Origin: Roseibium aggregatum
GTDB taxonomy: Bacteria; Pseudomonadota; Alphaproteobacteria; Rhizobiales; Stappiaceae
DNA: 64,000 nucleotides
Direction of reading: 5' to 3'
Assembly (NCBI RefSeq): GCF_014692675.1
Contig: NZ_JABFCZ010000016.1
Coordinates: forward strand, 85,789-149,788
The position numbers and the translations under genes were made by a program. The notes under the pieces were generated by a model. It saw only the letters and a program-made list of their open reading frames with translations. It ran no database searches and was not told the DNA's origin. Below, piece by piece: positions 8,580 through 16,012 of this stretch. Position 1 is the first letter of the stretch. Each line of letters begins with the position of its first letter.

Positions 8580-8609
8580 AAAAAGCCGGCACAATGCGCC
8601 GGCCTTTTT
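8580..8609. terminator. Bidirectional terminator between LysE-type gene and convergent small gene
   Basis: AAAAAGCCGGC, loop ACAATGC, GCCGGCCTTTTT: a GC-rich hairpin with A/T tails on both sides, placed between two convergent genes, so it can end both transcripts. Confidence 0.85.
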
Positions 8610-8627
8610 ATCTCGTGATAAAGCCGA

Positions 8628-8900
8628 TTACTGCAGGATGCGGTTGACCGTGTAGTCGCCGCGCTGGATCCGGTCGGGAAGCCCTTCCGCCAGCTTGGCG
8701 ACCGCATCTTCGCCATAGGTCGCGACAAGATCGGCCAGAGCTGTAAACATAGCCGCATGGGCGACCGCGTCCGCATCCACGCCGCAGGCGATGGCTTCGG
8801 CCCAGGCATCCGAAATAAAGCCCAGAGCGGCGCGCCGGATGTCCTCGTCCTCGGCAAACTCCGCTTCCATCGCCGCATCACTGAATTCGTCGTTAATCAT
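8628..8900 (-). CDS. Small acidic conserved hypothetical protein
   Basis: A 90-residue soluble protein, strongly acidic in its first third (DEFSDAAMEAEFAEDED), predicted mostly helical, ending GDYTVNRILQ. Not recognised as a named domain. A purine-rich AAGGGA lies just upstream of ATG 8900. It has its own terminator and no obvious partner. The region 8901-9088 to its right holds an AT-rich stretch that may contain its promoter but nothing else recognisable. Confidence 0.65.
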   Translation of the reverse strand: MINDEFSDAAMEAEFAEDEDIRRAALGFISDAWAEAIACGVDADAVAHAAMFTALADLVATYGEDAVAKLAEGLPDRIQRGDYTVNRILQ

Positions 8901-9088
8901 TCGTTCCCTTACCGGTTTTTACCATCTCGGCCAAATCCGCGGCCGATGAAGCCCTTCGAATCTCTTGATAAAAATCCTAGCACGGCGAACCGCGAGGATA
9001 ACCAACCGTGAACGCAAACTTAACAAGCATTCACAAAATTGACGAAAAAGGTTAACCAATCGGTAAGAGTTCGGGCGCGAGGTCTGAA

Positions 9089-9487
9089 TTACCGCCCGTA
9101 GCGGCTGGTAACGTCGCCGATGATCGCTTCGCCCTCGGATATATACTGTCTCAAAGCGAGACGCGCGGAGTTTGTGCATTCTCGGTAAACGGTTGAGAAA
9201 CCACGATATCCGCGATTGAACCGGGCAATGAAGCGCCGCCGCCGGTTTTCTTCCACAACTTCCGTGTCGAGAAGCGCCGTCATCCGGTCGCGCCAGGAGG
9301 GCTCGTCGTCATTTCCGCACAAGGGACGCAGGAAATGCAGCGCGCCCATGACTTCCGAAAGCCGTAAAAGGTCCTGTTCGTAAGGCGGCTCGGAGCCTTG
9401 CGCCGCCTGCGCCTGCGCAGCGGAGGCCGCAAGCACAAGACCTGCCCAGAAGGCGGCAATCGTGAAGGTGCGAAGCAGAAGCGTCAT
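9089..9487 (-). CDS. TIGR02301-type exported protein
   Basis: A 132-residue secreted protein of unknown function, resembling the Hyphomicrobiales family TIGR02301. After a signal peptide (FTIAAFWAGLVLAASAAQAQA) come the family landmarks YEQDLLRLSEVMGALHFLRP, a Cys, WRDRMTALLDTE, RFNRGYRGFSTVYREC. The two cysteines may form a disulfide. ATG 9487 gives a normal signal peptide. A GTG at 9553 would overlap the stop of the upstream NUDIX gene (GTGA) and may be used for translational coupling, adding 22 residues. Confidence 0.75.
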   Translation of the reverse strand: MTLLLRTFTIAAFWAGLVLAASAAQAQAAQGSEPPYEQDLLRLSEVMGALHFLRPLCGNDDEPSWRDRMTALLDTEVVEENRRRRFIARFNRGYRGFSTVYRECTNSARLALRQYISEGEAIIGDVTSRYGR

Positions 9488-9549
9488 GGCCGGATGATGC
9501 ACATGGCCCGCATCGCCGCGCAAGAGGTATCGCGCCGAAGGTAAGGAGA

Positions 9550-9981
9550 TCACTCCAGCCCCAGGATCCGGCGGATGCGCAGCGGCGTACCAGGGGTCGT
9601 ATCGAGGTCATCGAGGCCGGAAAGCGGTATCCAGCCGGCATCCGCGGCATCATCGCCCGCACCCACGGTGCCCGACACATAAGGCCCTGAAAAGACCACC
9701 AGAACGAAATGCGAGGAGACCCGGCCGTCGCCATCCTTGTGGATACTGTCGAACGTGTCGACCGGCGCACCGAGATCCGCCCGTATGCCTGTTTCCTCCA
9801 GAAGTTCCCGTTCGGCCGCCACCTTCAGGGGTTCGCCCAGATCGACAAGACCGCCGGGCAAGCTCCAGCACCCCTGATAGGGCGGTTTGGAACGCTTGAT
9901 CAGAAGGACATCGTCATTGCGGTGGCAAACGACGCTGACGCCGAGAAGAGGAACGGGTGGGTAGTGGCGCGATACACTCAT
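9550..9981 (-). CDS. NUDIX hydrolase
   Basis: A 143-residue NUDIX-fold pyrophosphohydrolase. The Nudix box spans about residues 43-65: GG, then E seven residues after the first G, then RELLEETGI, satisfying GX5EX7REUXEEXGU. Upstream VLLIKRSKPPYQGCWSLPGG is typical of the ADP-ribose/MutT-like branch; the substrate cannot be told from sequence. It appears to form an operon with the TIGR02301-type gene downstream. Confidence 0.88.
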   Translation of the reverse strand: MSVSRHYPPVPLLGVSVVCHRNDDVLLIKRSKPPYQGCWSLPGGLVDLGEPLKVAAERELLEETGIRADLGAPVDTFDSIHKDGDGRVSSHFVLVVFSGPYVSGTVGAGDDAADAGWIPLSGLDDLDTTPGTPLRIRRILGLE

Positions 9982-10032
9982 GCCGTTCTTTGTGCCACAG
10001 CCCGCCCGGCGGTTCCATCGCTCCGGGACGCC

Positions 10033-10545
10033 TCAGGCGAACATGGCATCGATTTCCGCCTGGGCGGCTTCGCCTTCGGGCGCTGTCTCCATCGGCTCCA
10101 CATGTCCGTGGATGACGCCGCTGGCAACGGAGATCAGCGGCTTGATCACATGGGTGGCGGCTTCCGCGATTTCGGTTGCCACCATGCTCGGATCCGGAAC
10201 ACTGCGCAATTTCTCCTGGGCGGCCAGGACCGCGGCATCTATCTGCGCAACCCGCGATTCCAGGTGGGTCCGAAGCTTGACGGGAGCCGCGTGATAGGCG
10301 GTGATTGCCAGCTGCTTTTCGGAAAAATTGGAGTTTTCGAAATGGGATTCGTAGTCGATCGGTTCCCATTCGAGCACATCCTCGGCGCAATCCGGCATGG
10401 CCGGAAGCATCTCGAGCAGCATGACGACTTCGTTGAAATGATTCAGGTAGTCCGTCGCCAGCCCGGTGGTGGGATTGATATTCGCCCGTTCCAGCCGGTC
10501 GGCTGCCAGGATACCGGCGCCTAGAACTGGATCTTCGGATTCCAT
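10033..10545 (-). CDS. Conserved hypothetical protein, acidic, helical
   Basis: A 170-residue soluble acidic protein, not recognised as a named family. It is leucine/alanine/glutamate rich (TDYLNHFNEVVMLLEML; HVIKPLISVASGVIHGHVEP), without signal peptide or membrane segment. The first part resembles small alphaproteobacterial proteins of unknown role. It lies 50 bp upstream of the NUDIX gene on the same strand and could be the first gene of that unit; it is divergent from the SRAP gene, sharing an AT-rich 120 bp promoter region. Confidence 0.65.
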   Translation of the reverse strand: MESEDPVLGAGILAADRLERANINPTTGLATDYLNHFNEVVMLLEMLPAMPDCAEDVLEWEPIDYESHFENSNFSEKQLAITAYHAAPVKLRTHLESRVAQIDAAVLAAQEKLRSVPDPSMVATEIAEAATHVIKPLISVASGVIHGHVEPMETAPEGEAAQAEIDAMFA

Positions 10546-10666
10546 ACTTTTCCCCCAACGGCTAAACTACTGTTCCAAACTAGTATGTCTTTGTTGCCAA
10601 TTGCCTAACTTAAGGGGTGAGTCCCGTTTCGGACGGGCTCAAGGAGACCCGGATACAGGATCTGAC

Positions 10667-11428
10667 ATGTGCGGCCGCTTTAGCCTGACAGCCACTCCCG
10701 AGGATGTTCGCGCGCTCTTTGCCTATATCGATCTGCCGAATTTCCCCCCGCGCTTCAACATCGCGCCGACCCAGCCGATTGCGACCGTTCGCATGGAGCA
10801 TGGCGAGCGCCGGTTCGCGCTGGTGCGCTGGGGGCTGGTGCCGTCCTGGGTGAAGGATCCGGCAAGCTTCTCGCTCCTGATCAACGCCCGCGCGGAAACC
10901 GCAGCCGAAAAGCCTTCGTTCCGGGCCGCCATGCGCCACCACCGCTGCCTCATCCCGGCCTCCGGCTTTTACGAATGGCGCCGGACGCCGGAGGGCAAGC
11001 AGCCCTACTGGATCAGCCCGGCAGACGGCGGCCTGATGGCCTTCGCCGGCTTGTGGGACACATGGTCCGATCCGGACGGCGGCGACATCGATACCGGCGC
11101 GGTGCTGACCACCACCGCCAACCGGACCATCGGGCAGATCCACCACCGCATGCCGGCGATCCTGATGCCGGAAGCCTTCGACGACTGGCTCGACACGGGC
11201 AATGTCATGGCGCGGGACGCAACAAAGATGCTGGTGCCGGCGCCGGAGGACTACCTGACCGCGGTTCCAGTTTCGCCGAGAGTGAACAAGGTCTCCAACG
11301 ACGACCCGGACCTGCAAAGCGAGGTCGAACCCGAGGAACCGGTTGCGCAAGCCTCGAAGCCTGAAAAGCCGAAGCGGGCCTCCGCCGGAGCATCGAAGCC
11401 CGGCGACGGGCAGATGGATCTCTTTTAA
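10667..11428 (+). CDS. SRAP domain protein (abasic-site sensor, YedK/HMCES type)
   Basis: A 253-residue SRAP protein. The family forms a thiazolidine crosslink with abasic sites in single-stranded DNA through Cys2 and shields them. ATG 10667 is followed directly by Cys2 (MCGRFSLTA), fixing the start because the Cys must become the N-terminus. Other conserved blocks are FNIAPTQP, NARAET (active-site Asn and Glu), GFYEW and IHHRMPAIL (His). The last 45 residues form a charged Pro/Lys/Glu tail ending MDLF, absent from the core family and possibly a partner-binding peptide. Confidence 0.9.
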   Translation: MCGRFSLTATPEDVRALFAYIDLPNFPPRFNIAPTQPIATVRMEHGERRFALVRWGLVPSWVKDPASFSLLINARAETAAEKPSFRAAMRHHRCLIPASGFYEWRRTPEGKQPYWISPADGGLMAFAGLWDTWSDPDGGDIDTGAVLTTTANRTIGQIHHRMPAILMPEAFDDWLDTGNVMARDATKMLVPAPEDYLTAVPVSPRVNKVSNDDPDLQSEVEPEEPVAQASKPEKPKRASAGASKPGDGQMDLF

Positions 11429-11510
11429 CGACGCGGCCCGGAAAAAGCCCTGTTCAAACGGCCGAGCCTCGACTATCCGGGTCTTCCGATCATCAATGGA
11501 AAGCGGACAC

Positions 11511-12338
11511 ATGAGCGACATCGACGAGGATGCCCTGGCCGAGGTCTATAACCGGGGGCTCGATCTGGAGAAATCCGGCGACCTGGAAGGCGCGGCGAAG
11601 GCCTATCGCGAAGCGCTTGAGCTGGATCCGTCCGATACCGGCGGGGTCTCGATCCGCCTGGCCGCCATGGGCCGGGGCGACACGCCGGAAAAAATGCCCG
11701 ACGCCTATGTGGAAACCCTGTTCGACCAGAACGCGGACGTGTTCGACGACATTCTGGTCGACCAGCTCGGCTACTGCGTGCCGCTGATGCTGCGCGAAAA
11801 GGTGCGCCAGCTCGGCATCGGTCCGTTCGAACGTCTACTGGATCTGGGCTGCGGCACCGGCCTCACGGGCGTGGCCTTCAGCGATTGCGCCAAACATCTG
11901 ACCGGGGTCGACCTGTCCGAGCGTATTGTCGAACTCGCCTTCGATCGGGAGGTCTATGACGATCTCTATGTCGGCGAAGCGGTGTCTTTCCTGGAGGAGT
12001 TCGAGGAAGACGACGGCAGCCGTCCGTCCTGGGACATGATCGCGGCAACGGATGTCTTTCCCTATCTCGGCGCGGTCGAGCCGATCCTGAAAGCAGCCGC
12101 CGACCGGCTGGTCCCGGGCGGTTATTTCGCCTTTTCGACGGAAACCCTGGCCGACGACGTGTTGCAGGGCCGGCCCTACATGGTCGGGCCGAAGCAGCGC
12201 TTCGCGCAAGGGGAAGCCTATCTGCGGACACGTCTGGCGGAAGCCGGGTTCGAAATCCTCGCCTTCGACCCGATCACGGTGCGGCTGGAAGACGGCGAGC
12301 CTGTGCCGGGCCATCTGGTGGTTGCCCGCAAGTCCTGA
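11511..12338 (+). CDS. TPR-containing class I SAM methyltransferase
   Basis: A 275-residue protein with one TPR-like hairpin at the N-terminus (residues about 8-42: YNRGLDLEKSGDLEGAAKAY) and a methyltransferase domain with motif I LLDLGCGTGLTG near residue 105 and GVDLSERI. Similar TPR-methyltransferases occur widely in Hyphomicrobiales; the substrate is unknown. ATG 11511 has GGAAAGCGG upstream; ATG 11496 is an alternative. It follows the SRAP gene by 82 bp on the same strand. Confidence 0.8.
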   Translation: MSDIDEDALAEVYNRGLDLEKSGDLEGAAKAYREALELDPSDTGGVSIRLAAMGRGDTPEKMPDAYVETLFDQNADVFDDILVDQLGYCVPLMLREKVRQLGIGPFERLLDLGCGTGLTGVAFSDCAKHLTGVDLSERIVELAFDREVYDDLYVGEAVSFLEEFEEDDGSRPSWDMIAATDVFPYLGAVEPILKAAADRLVPGGYFAFSTETLADDVLQGRPYMVGPKQRFAQGEAYLRTRLAEAGFEILAFDPITVRLEDGEPVPGHLVVARKS

Positions 12339-12439
12339 TGGCTTTGAGGACCGGTTAAACCCGGCCAGTCCGATCTTGTTGAAAAATATTTTGTCCGATA
12401 GCCAAGGATCGGCCGCGCGGTTTCGTCTAAACTTTCAAG

Positions 12440-12979
12440 ATGGACACGCAGGCGAACGACGAGGATCTGGCCGAACGGGCCGCGGCAGGCGACGCGGGTG
12501 CGTTCCGCTGCCTGCTCGAACGCCATTATGACCTGGTCTACCGGCTGGCCTTCCGTCTTACCGGCCTGCGCGAGGACGCGGAGGATCTGGCGCAGGATAT
12601 CTGTGCCTCTCTGCCGAAAAGGCTGCAGAGTTTTCGCCGGGAGGCGAAGTTCACAACATGGCTCTACCGGGTTGTCTTCAATGCAGCCCGGGACATGTAC
12701 AGGCGCAGGGCGTCCGCCGACCGGGCTTCCGACGGTTTTGAGGTCCTTGCCAGGCTGGAGAGCGACGCCCGCGACGACGGCGAAGACCAGACCGCCTGGC
12801 TCTACGACACCCTGGACCGGATTGGCGGAGATCTTCGCGAGACGGCGATCCTGGTGATCGGCGAGGAACGAACCCATGCGGAAGCCGCTGAAATCCTGTC
12901 GGTGAAGGAAACCACGATTTCCTGGCGCATGTCGAAACTGAAAGAAAAACTCAAATCCATCGCGAAAGCAGACTCATGA
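12440..12979 (+). CDS. ECF-type RNA polymerase sigma factor
   Basis: A 179-residue group IV sigma factor. Region 2 covers about residues 20-95 (LLERHYDLVYRLAFRLTG, EDLAQDICASLPKRLQSF, FTTWLYRVVFNAARD) and region 4 about 125-175 (GEERTHAEAAEILSVKETTI, SWRMSKLKEKL). The stop codon overlaps the start of the next gene (ATGA at 12976-12979), so the two are co-translated. That partner, a membrane protein whose N-terminus is cytoplasmic, is a good candidate for its anti-sigma factor. No ECF-type autoregulatory promoter could be defined with confidence. Confidence 0.9.
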   Translation: MDTQANDEDLAERAAAGDAGAFRCLLERHYDLVYRLAFRLTGLREDAEDLAQDICASLPKRLQSFRREAKFTTWLYRVVFNAARDMYRRRASADRASDGFEVLARLESDARDDGEDQTAWLYDTLDRIGGDLRETAILVIGEERTHAEAAEILSVKETTISWRMSKLKEKLKSIAKADS

Positions 12980-15075
12980 CGGACGAGTTGGAAAAACTGA
13001 AGGCGGCCTTCCGCCAGGAACGGGCAAGCGATCCCGATCCTGATGCGCGCCATGCCGCGATCCACGCGGCAATGCTTCAGTTCGAGGAGCTTGAACAGGA
13101 AAAAAGTGAAACCGCCGGCCAAGGATCGGCGGCGCCCGTGCGTCTCAAGACACGAGCCGGTGAATTTGCGGCTCGGATCTTGAGGAGATTTTCCATGACC
13201 CTGACCCGTTCGAGACTATCCTACATTCTGGCCGGCAGCGTGAGCCTGGCCGCCATCGTCCTCGTCGTCAATCTGAACTCCGGGAACCTGCCGGGTCTGT
13301 CCTCATGGCGCGGGAAGCAGCAGGAGCAGCCGGCGTCGGCCGGAGGCGGATTGCTGAGCTTGCATTCGGGCGAGTCCGAAGTGCCGGTGCCGGCGCCGCC
13401 GATGGAAGAACTGGCTGAACCCGATGTCAGTTATGATGTCGCGGCGGACTCTTCTGCCGCTCCTGCATCGGGTGCCGTTGCCCCGATGGCGGCCGCACCG
13501 TCCTTGGCGGCCCGCAAAATGACCGACGGACGGGCTCGTTCGATGCAGAAGACACGCGAGCTTCGCTCCGTCGGCGGTTTGGTTTCGTCCAATATCGCGC
13601 CAGGCACGGACGCTTTGACCCCGGTTTATCAGGACCAGGGCAGGGACCGTTTTTCCAATGTGCCCGACAATCCGGTCAAGCGGGTCGCCGATGACCCGGT
13701 CTCGACCTTCTCCGCAGATGTCGACACAGCCTCTTATGCCTTCATCCGCGGTTCTCTGAACATGGGCGTCCTGCCGCCCAAGGACGCGGTCCGGATCGAA
13801 GAGATGATCAACTACTTCGACTACGATTATCCGGTGCCCGCGGACCGGAGCCAGCCGTTCAAGGCGGATGTCTCCATCATGCCCACGCCCTGGAACGCGG
13901 AAACCCGTCTGCTGCGGATCGGGATCAAGGGTTACGAGATCGAGCGGGCGGAGGCCCCCAAGGCCAATCTGGTGTTCCTGATCGACACCTCCGGGTCGAT
14001 GGATGCGCCGGACAAGCTGCCGCTGCTGCGCCAGGCCTTCAGGATGCTGGTTTCCAATCTCAGGCCCGATGATCTGGTCTCCATCGTGACCTATGCCGGC
14101 AGTGCGGGAACGGTTCTGGAACCGACAAAGGCGTCCGAGACCGGAAAGATCATGGCCGCCCTCGACAATCTGTCGGCCGGCGGCAGCACCGCTGGCGGCG
14201 AGGGCATCCGTCAGGCCTACCAGCTTGCCGAAGAACATATGGACAAGACCGGCATCAACCGGGTGATCCTGGCGACCGATGGCGATTTCAATGTCGGCAT
14301 CAGCGATCCGGAGCAATTGAAGGATTTCGTCGAGCGCAAGCGCGACACCGGCGTGACCCTGTCCGTGCTCGGGTTCGGACGCGGCAACTATAACGATCTG
14401 CTGATGCAGGAACTTGCGCAGAACGGCAACGGCAACGCCAGCTACATCGATACGCTGAGCGAGGCGCGCAAGGTACTCGTCGACGAGGCAAGTTCCACCC
14501 TGTTCCCGATCGCGAAGGACGTGAAGTTCCAGGTCGAGTTCAACCCGGCCGAGGTCAGCGAGTACCGCCTGATCGGTTACGAGACCCGCAAGCTGGAGCG
14601 TGAGGACTTCAACAACGACAAGGTCGATGCCGGCGATATCGGTGCGGGCCATACGGTAACGGCGCTTTACGAATTCCGCCCGGCTTCGGCGTCCGGCGCC
14701 CTGATCGAACCCTTGCGCTACCAGAGCGAGGCCAAGCCCGCATCGGCGGACACGACGGACGAGATCGCGTTCCTGAAGATCCGCTACAAGCTGCCGGATG
14801 AGGACGTGAGCAAGCTGATCACGACCCCGATCGGCGCGGATGCGGTCAAGGACAAGATCCCGGATGCGTCCAACGACACGCGCTTTGCCGCGGCGGTGGC
14901 CGGCTTCGGCGAGATCCTGAAGGGCGGCAAATACACCGGTACCTACAGCCTGGACGACGTGCTCGCCCTGGCGGCATCCGCCCGCGGTAACGATCCCTAC
15001 AATTACCGCGGATCGTTCCTGGAACTGGTTCGTCTCGCCAAGAGTGCCGGGGCGATGGAACCTCTGAAGAAGTAG
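12976..15075 (+). CDS. Membrane-anchored von Willebrand factor A protein (YfbK-like), possible anti-sigma
   Basis: A 699-residue protein. Residues 1-78 are polar and should be cytoplasmic; residues 80-100 form one membrane helix (LSYILAGSVSLAAIVLVVNL); the rest would be periplasmic. A Pro/Ala linker leads to a VWA N-terminal region (ADVDTASYAFIRGSLN) and a VWA domain with an intact MIDAS, D337-T-S-G-S341, plus later ATDGD. The C-terminal 200 residues match the region found in YfbK-type proteins. Translational coupling to an ECF sigma factor and the single-helix topology suggest the N-terminal segment holds the sigma factor while the VWA domain senses or binds a partner; this role is inferred. 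Confidence 0.85.
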   Translation: MTDELEKLKAAFRQERASDPDPDARHAAIHAAMLQFEELEQEKSETAGQGSAAPVRLKTRAGEFAARILRRFSMTLTRSRLSYILAGSVSLAAIVLVVNLNSGNLPGLSSWRGKQQEQPASAGGGLLSLHSGESEVPVPAPPMEELAEPDVSYDVAADSSAAPASGAVAPMAAAPSLAARKMTDGRARSMQKTRELRSVGGLVSSNIAPGTDALTPVYQDQGRDRFSNVPDNPVKRVADDPVSTFSADVDTASYAFIRGSLNMGVLPPKDAVRIEEMINYFDYDYPVPADRSQPFKADVSIMPTPWNAETRLLRIGIKGYEIERAEAPKANLVFLIDTSGSMDAPDKLPLLRQAFRMLVSNLRPDDLVSIVTYAGSAGTVLEPTKASETGKIMAALDNLSAGGSTAGGEGIRQAYQLAEEHMDKTGINRVILATDGDFNVGISDPEQLKDFVERKRDTGVTLSVLGFGRGNYNDLLMQELAQNGNGNASYIDTLSEARKVLVDEASSTLFPIAKDVKFQVEFNPAEVSEYRLIGYETRKLEREDFNNDKVDAGDIGAGHTVTALYEFRPASASGALIEPLRYQSEAKPASADTTDEIAFLKIRYKLPDEDVSKLITTPIGADAVKDKIPDASNDTRFAAAVAGFGEILKGGKYTGTYSLDDVLALAASARGNDPYNYRGSFLELVRLAKSAGAMEPLKK

Positions 15076-15083
15076 AAGAAAAA

Positions 15084-15118
15084 GCACAGTCTCTGCCCAT
15101 AGAGGGCAGGGACTGTGC
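15084..15118. terminator. Strong hairpin after the VWA gene
   Basis: GCACAGTCTCTGCCC and GGGCAGGGACTGTGC pair over 15 bp (one G-T wobble) around a five-base loop, nine bases after the stop codon. There is no clean T tract after it, so it is either an imperfect terminator or an mRNA 3' end stabiliser. Confidence 0.6.
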
Positions 15119-15139
15119 CCAAAAATAAACTTCGATTTG

Positions 15140-15268
15140 GTCATCCCGGGCGAACGCCAGTGAGACCCGGAACCGGAGAGCCGGGGTCTTCGTAAGATCA
15201 GCCTTACCGAATTTGACAGGCTTCTACCTCTCCGGTCCCGGCTCGCGCTGTCGCTTGGCCGGGATGAC
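15140..15268. repeat. REP-like imperfect palindrome, 129 bp
   Basis: The ends are perfect inverted copies of GTCATCCCGG (15140-15149 and 15259-15268). Matching continues inward to about 41 bp per arm with eight mismatches and ends with a perfect ACCGGAGAG match. The spacer is about 45 bp. Elements beginning GTCATCCCGG are common between genes in Alphaproteobacteria. It lies between the convergent VWA and glyoxalase-related genes and does not encode a protein. Confidence 0.7.
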
Positions 15269-15300
15269 TTTGGAGAGGAAGAGTTTCGCCGGCAGAATAA

Positions 15301-15326
15301 GCCCCTGTCCTTGAAAGGGCAGGGGC
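15301..15326. terminator. Hairpin downstream of the glyoxalase-related gene
   Basis: GCCCCTGTCC and a GGGCAGGGGC complement pair (one wobble) with a small A/T loop. It lies 15 bases past the stop of the leftward gene at 15341; the T tract on that strand is weak, so efficiency is uncertain. Confidence 0.55.
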
Positions 15327-15340
15327 TTCCTGTTTGTCGA

Positions 15341-15778
15341 CTAGCTCGCCAGACGGCGAACGCGCATATGGGGGACGCCGTCGGAGGTCTTGGCGGCGGT
15401 GACGCCGTATTCATCCACCGTGGCGGTCACGCGGGTCCGGTAGGCGGAGAAACTGTCGAAGGTCACCACGTCGACCGGCTCGTCGAAGCGGACGGTCACC
15501 CGCAGGTGCCCGTTCGCACCAACGGCCGCCACGCCGATGACTTCGCCGGTAAACGGCTGATGCAGATACTCTCCGCTCACCCGGTCGCCGAGCGACAGCA
15601 GCACCTTCGGCCCGTTTCCGGCAGCCGCGTGCAGGGTGTTCCAGTCACGGTAGCCGTATTGCCGGGCAACCAGTTCCAGTGCCAGGCCGTGGCCGAGCGG
15701 TTTGCCGTCCACCACGGGAACGGCCGTGCGTAATCTTTTCGCCTGAGCCTTGAGCTCGGAAATCGTCGGTAGGGACAT
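15341..15778 (-). CDS. Glyoxalase-related (Glyoxalase_8-type) protein
   Basis: A 145-residue protein. The first 50 residues (ISELKAQAKRLRTAVPVVDG then LGHGLALELVARQYGYRDWN) match the N-terminal domain of 'glyoxalase superfamily protein' entries, a helical unit with an HG...YRDWNTL core. The rest is a small beta-rich domain that resembles regulatory or sensor modules found with it. Function is unknown; some relatives are encoded near toxin-antitoxin genes, but no partner is visible here. The 234 bp to its right (15779-16012) holds nothing recognisable. Confidence 0.7.
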   Translation of the reverse strand: MSLPTISELKAQAKRLRTAVPVVDGKPLGHGLALELVARQYGYRDWNTLHAAAGNGPKVLLSLGDRVSGEYLHQPFTGEVIGVAAVGANGHLRVTVRFDEPVDVVTFDSFSAYRTRVTATVDEYGVTAAKTSDGVPHMRVRRLAS

Positions 15779-16012
15779 TGCTAACGCCTTTCATGTCGTC
15801 ACAGGCGCATTCGACGGGGCTCGCATTGCCATCGGCCTGCATGAACATGCAAAGGCTGATTGAGCCGGCAGGCATTCAAAAACGAATTCTCTGCCGGGAA
15901 GGTTTCACCAAGGGCTTTCACCCGCGAGCGGCCGGGACCTTCTGCCCGGATGCCCAGATAGGAAGGCGTCCGGCTTTTGTCAATGCCGGACGCCGGATTG
16001 CGTTTGCCTGGT

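Noticed and set aside
10546..10666. Possible LexA (SOS) box before the SRAP gene
   Set aside because: GTTC is present but the matching half seven bases on is GTAT, two mismatches in four, so it does not qualify.
13303..15414. 703-codon leftward open frame opposite the VWA gene
   Set aside because: It is antisense to a gene with an intact VWA domain and family-like sequence. The frame is open because of GC-rich codon bias and shows no recognisable domain.
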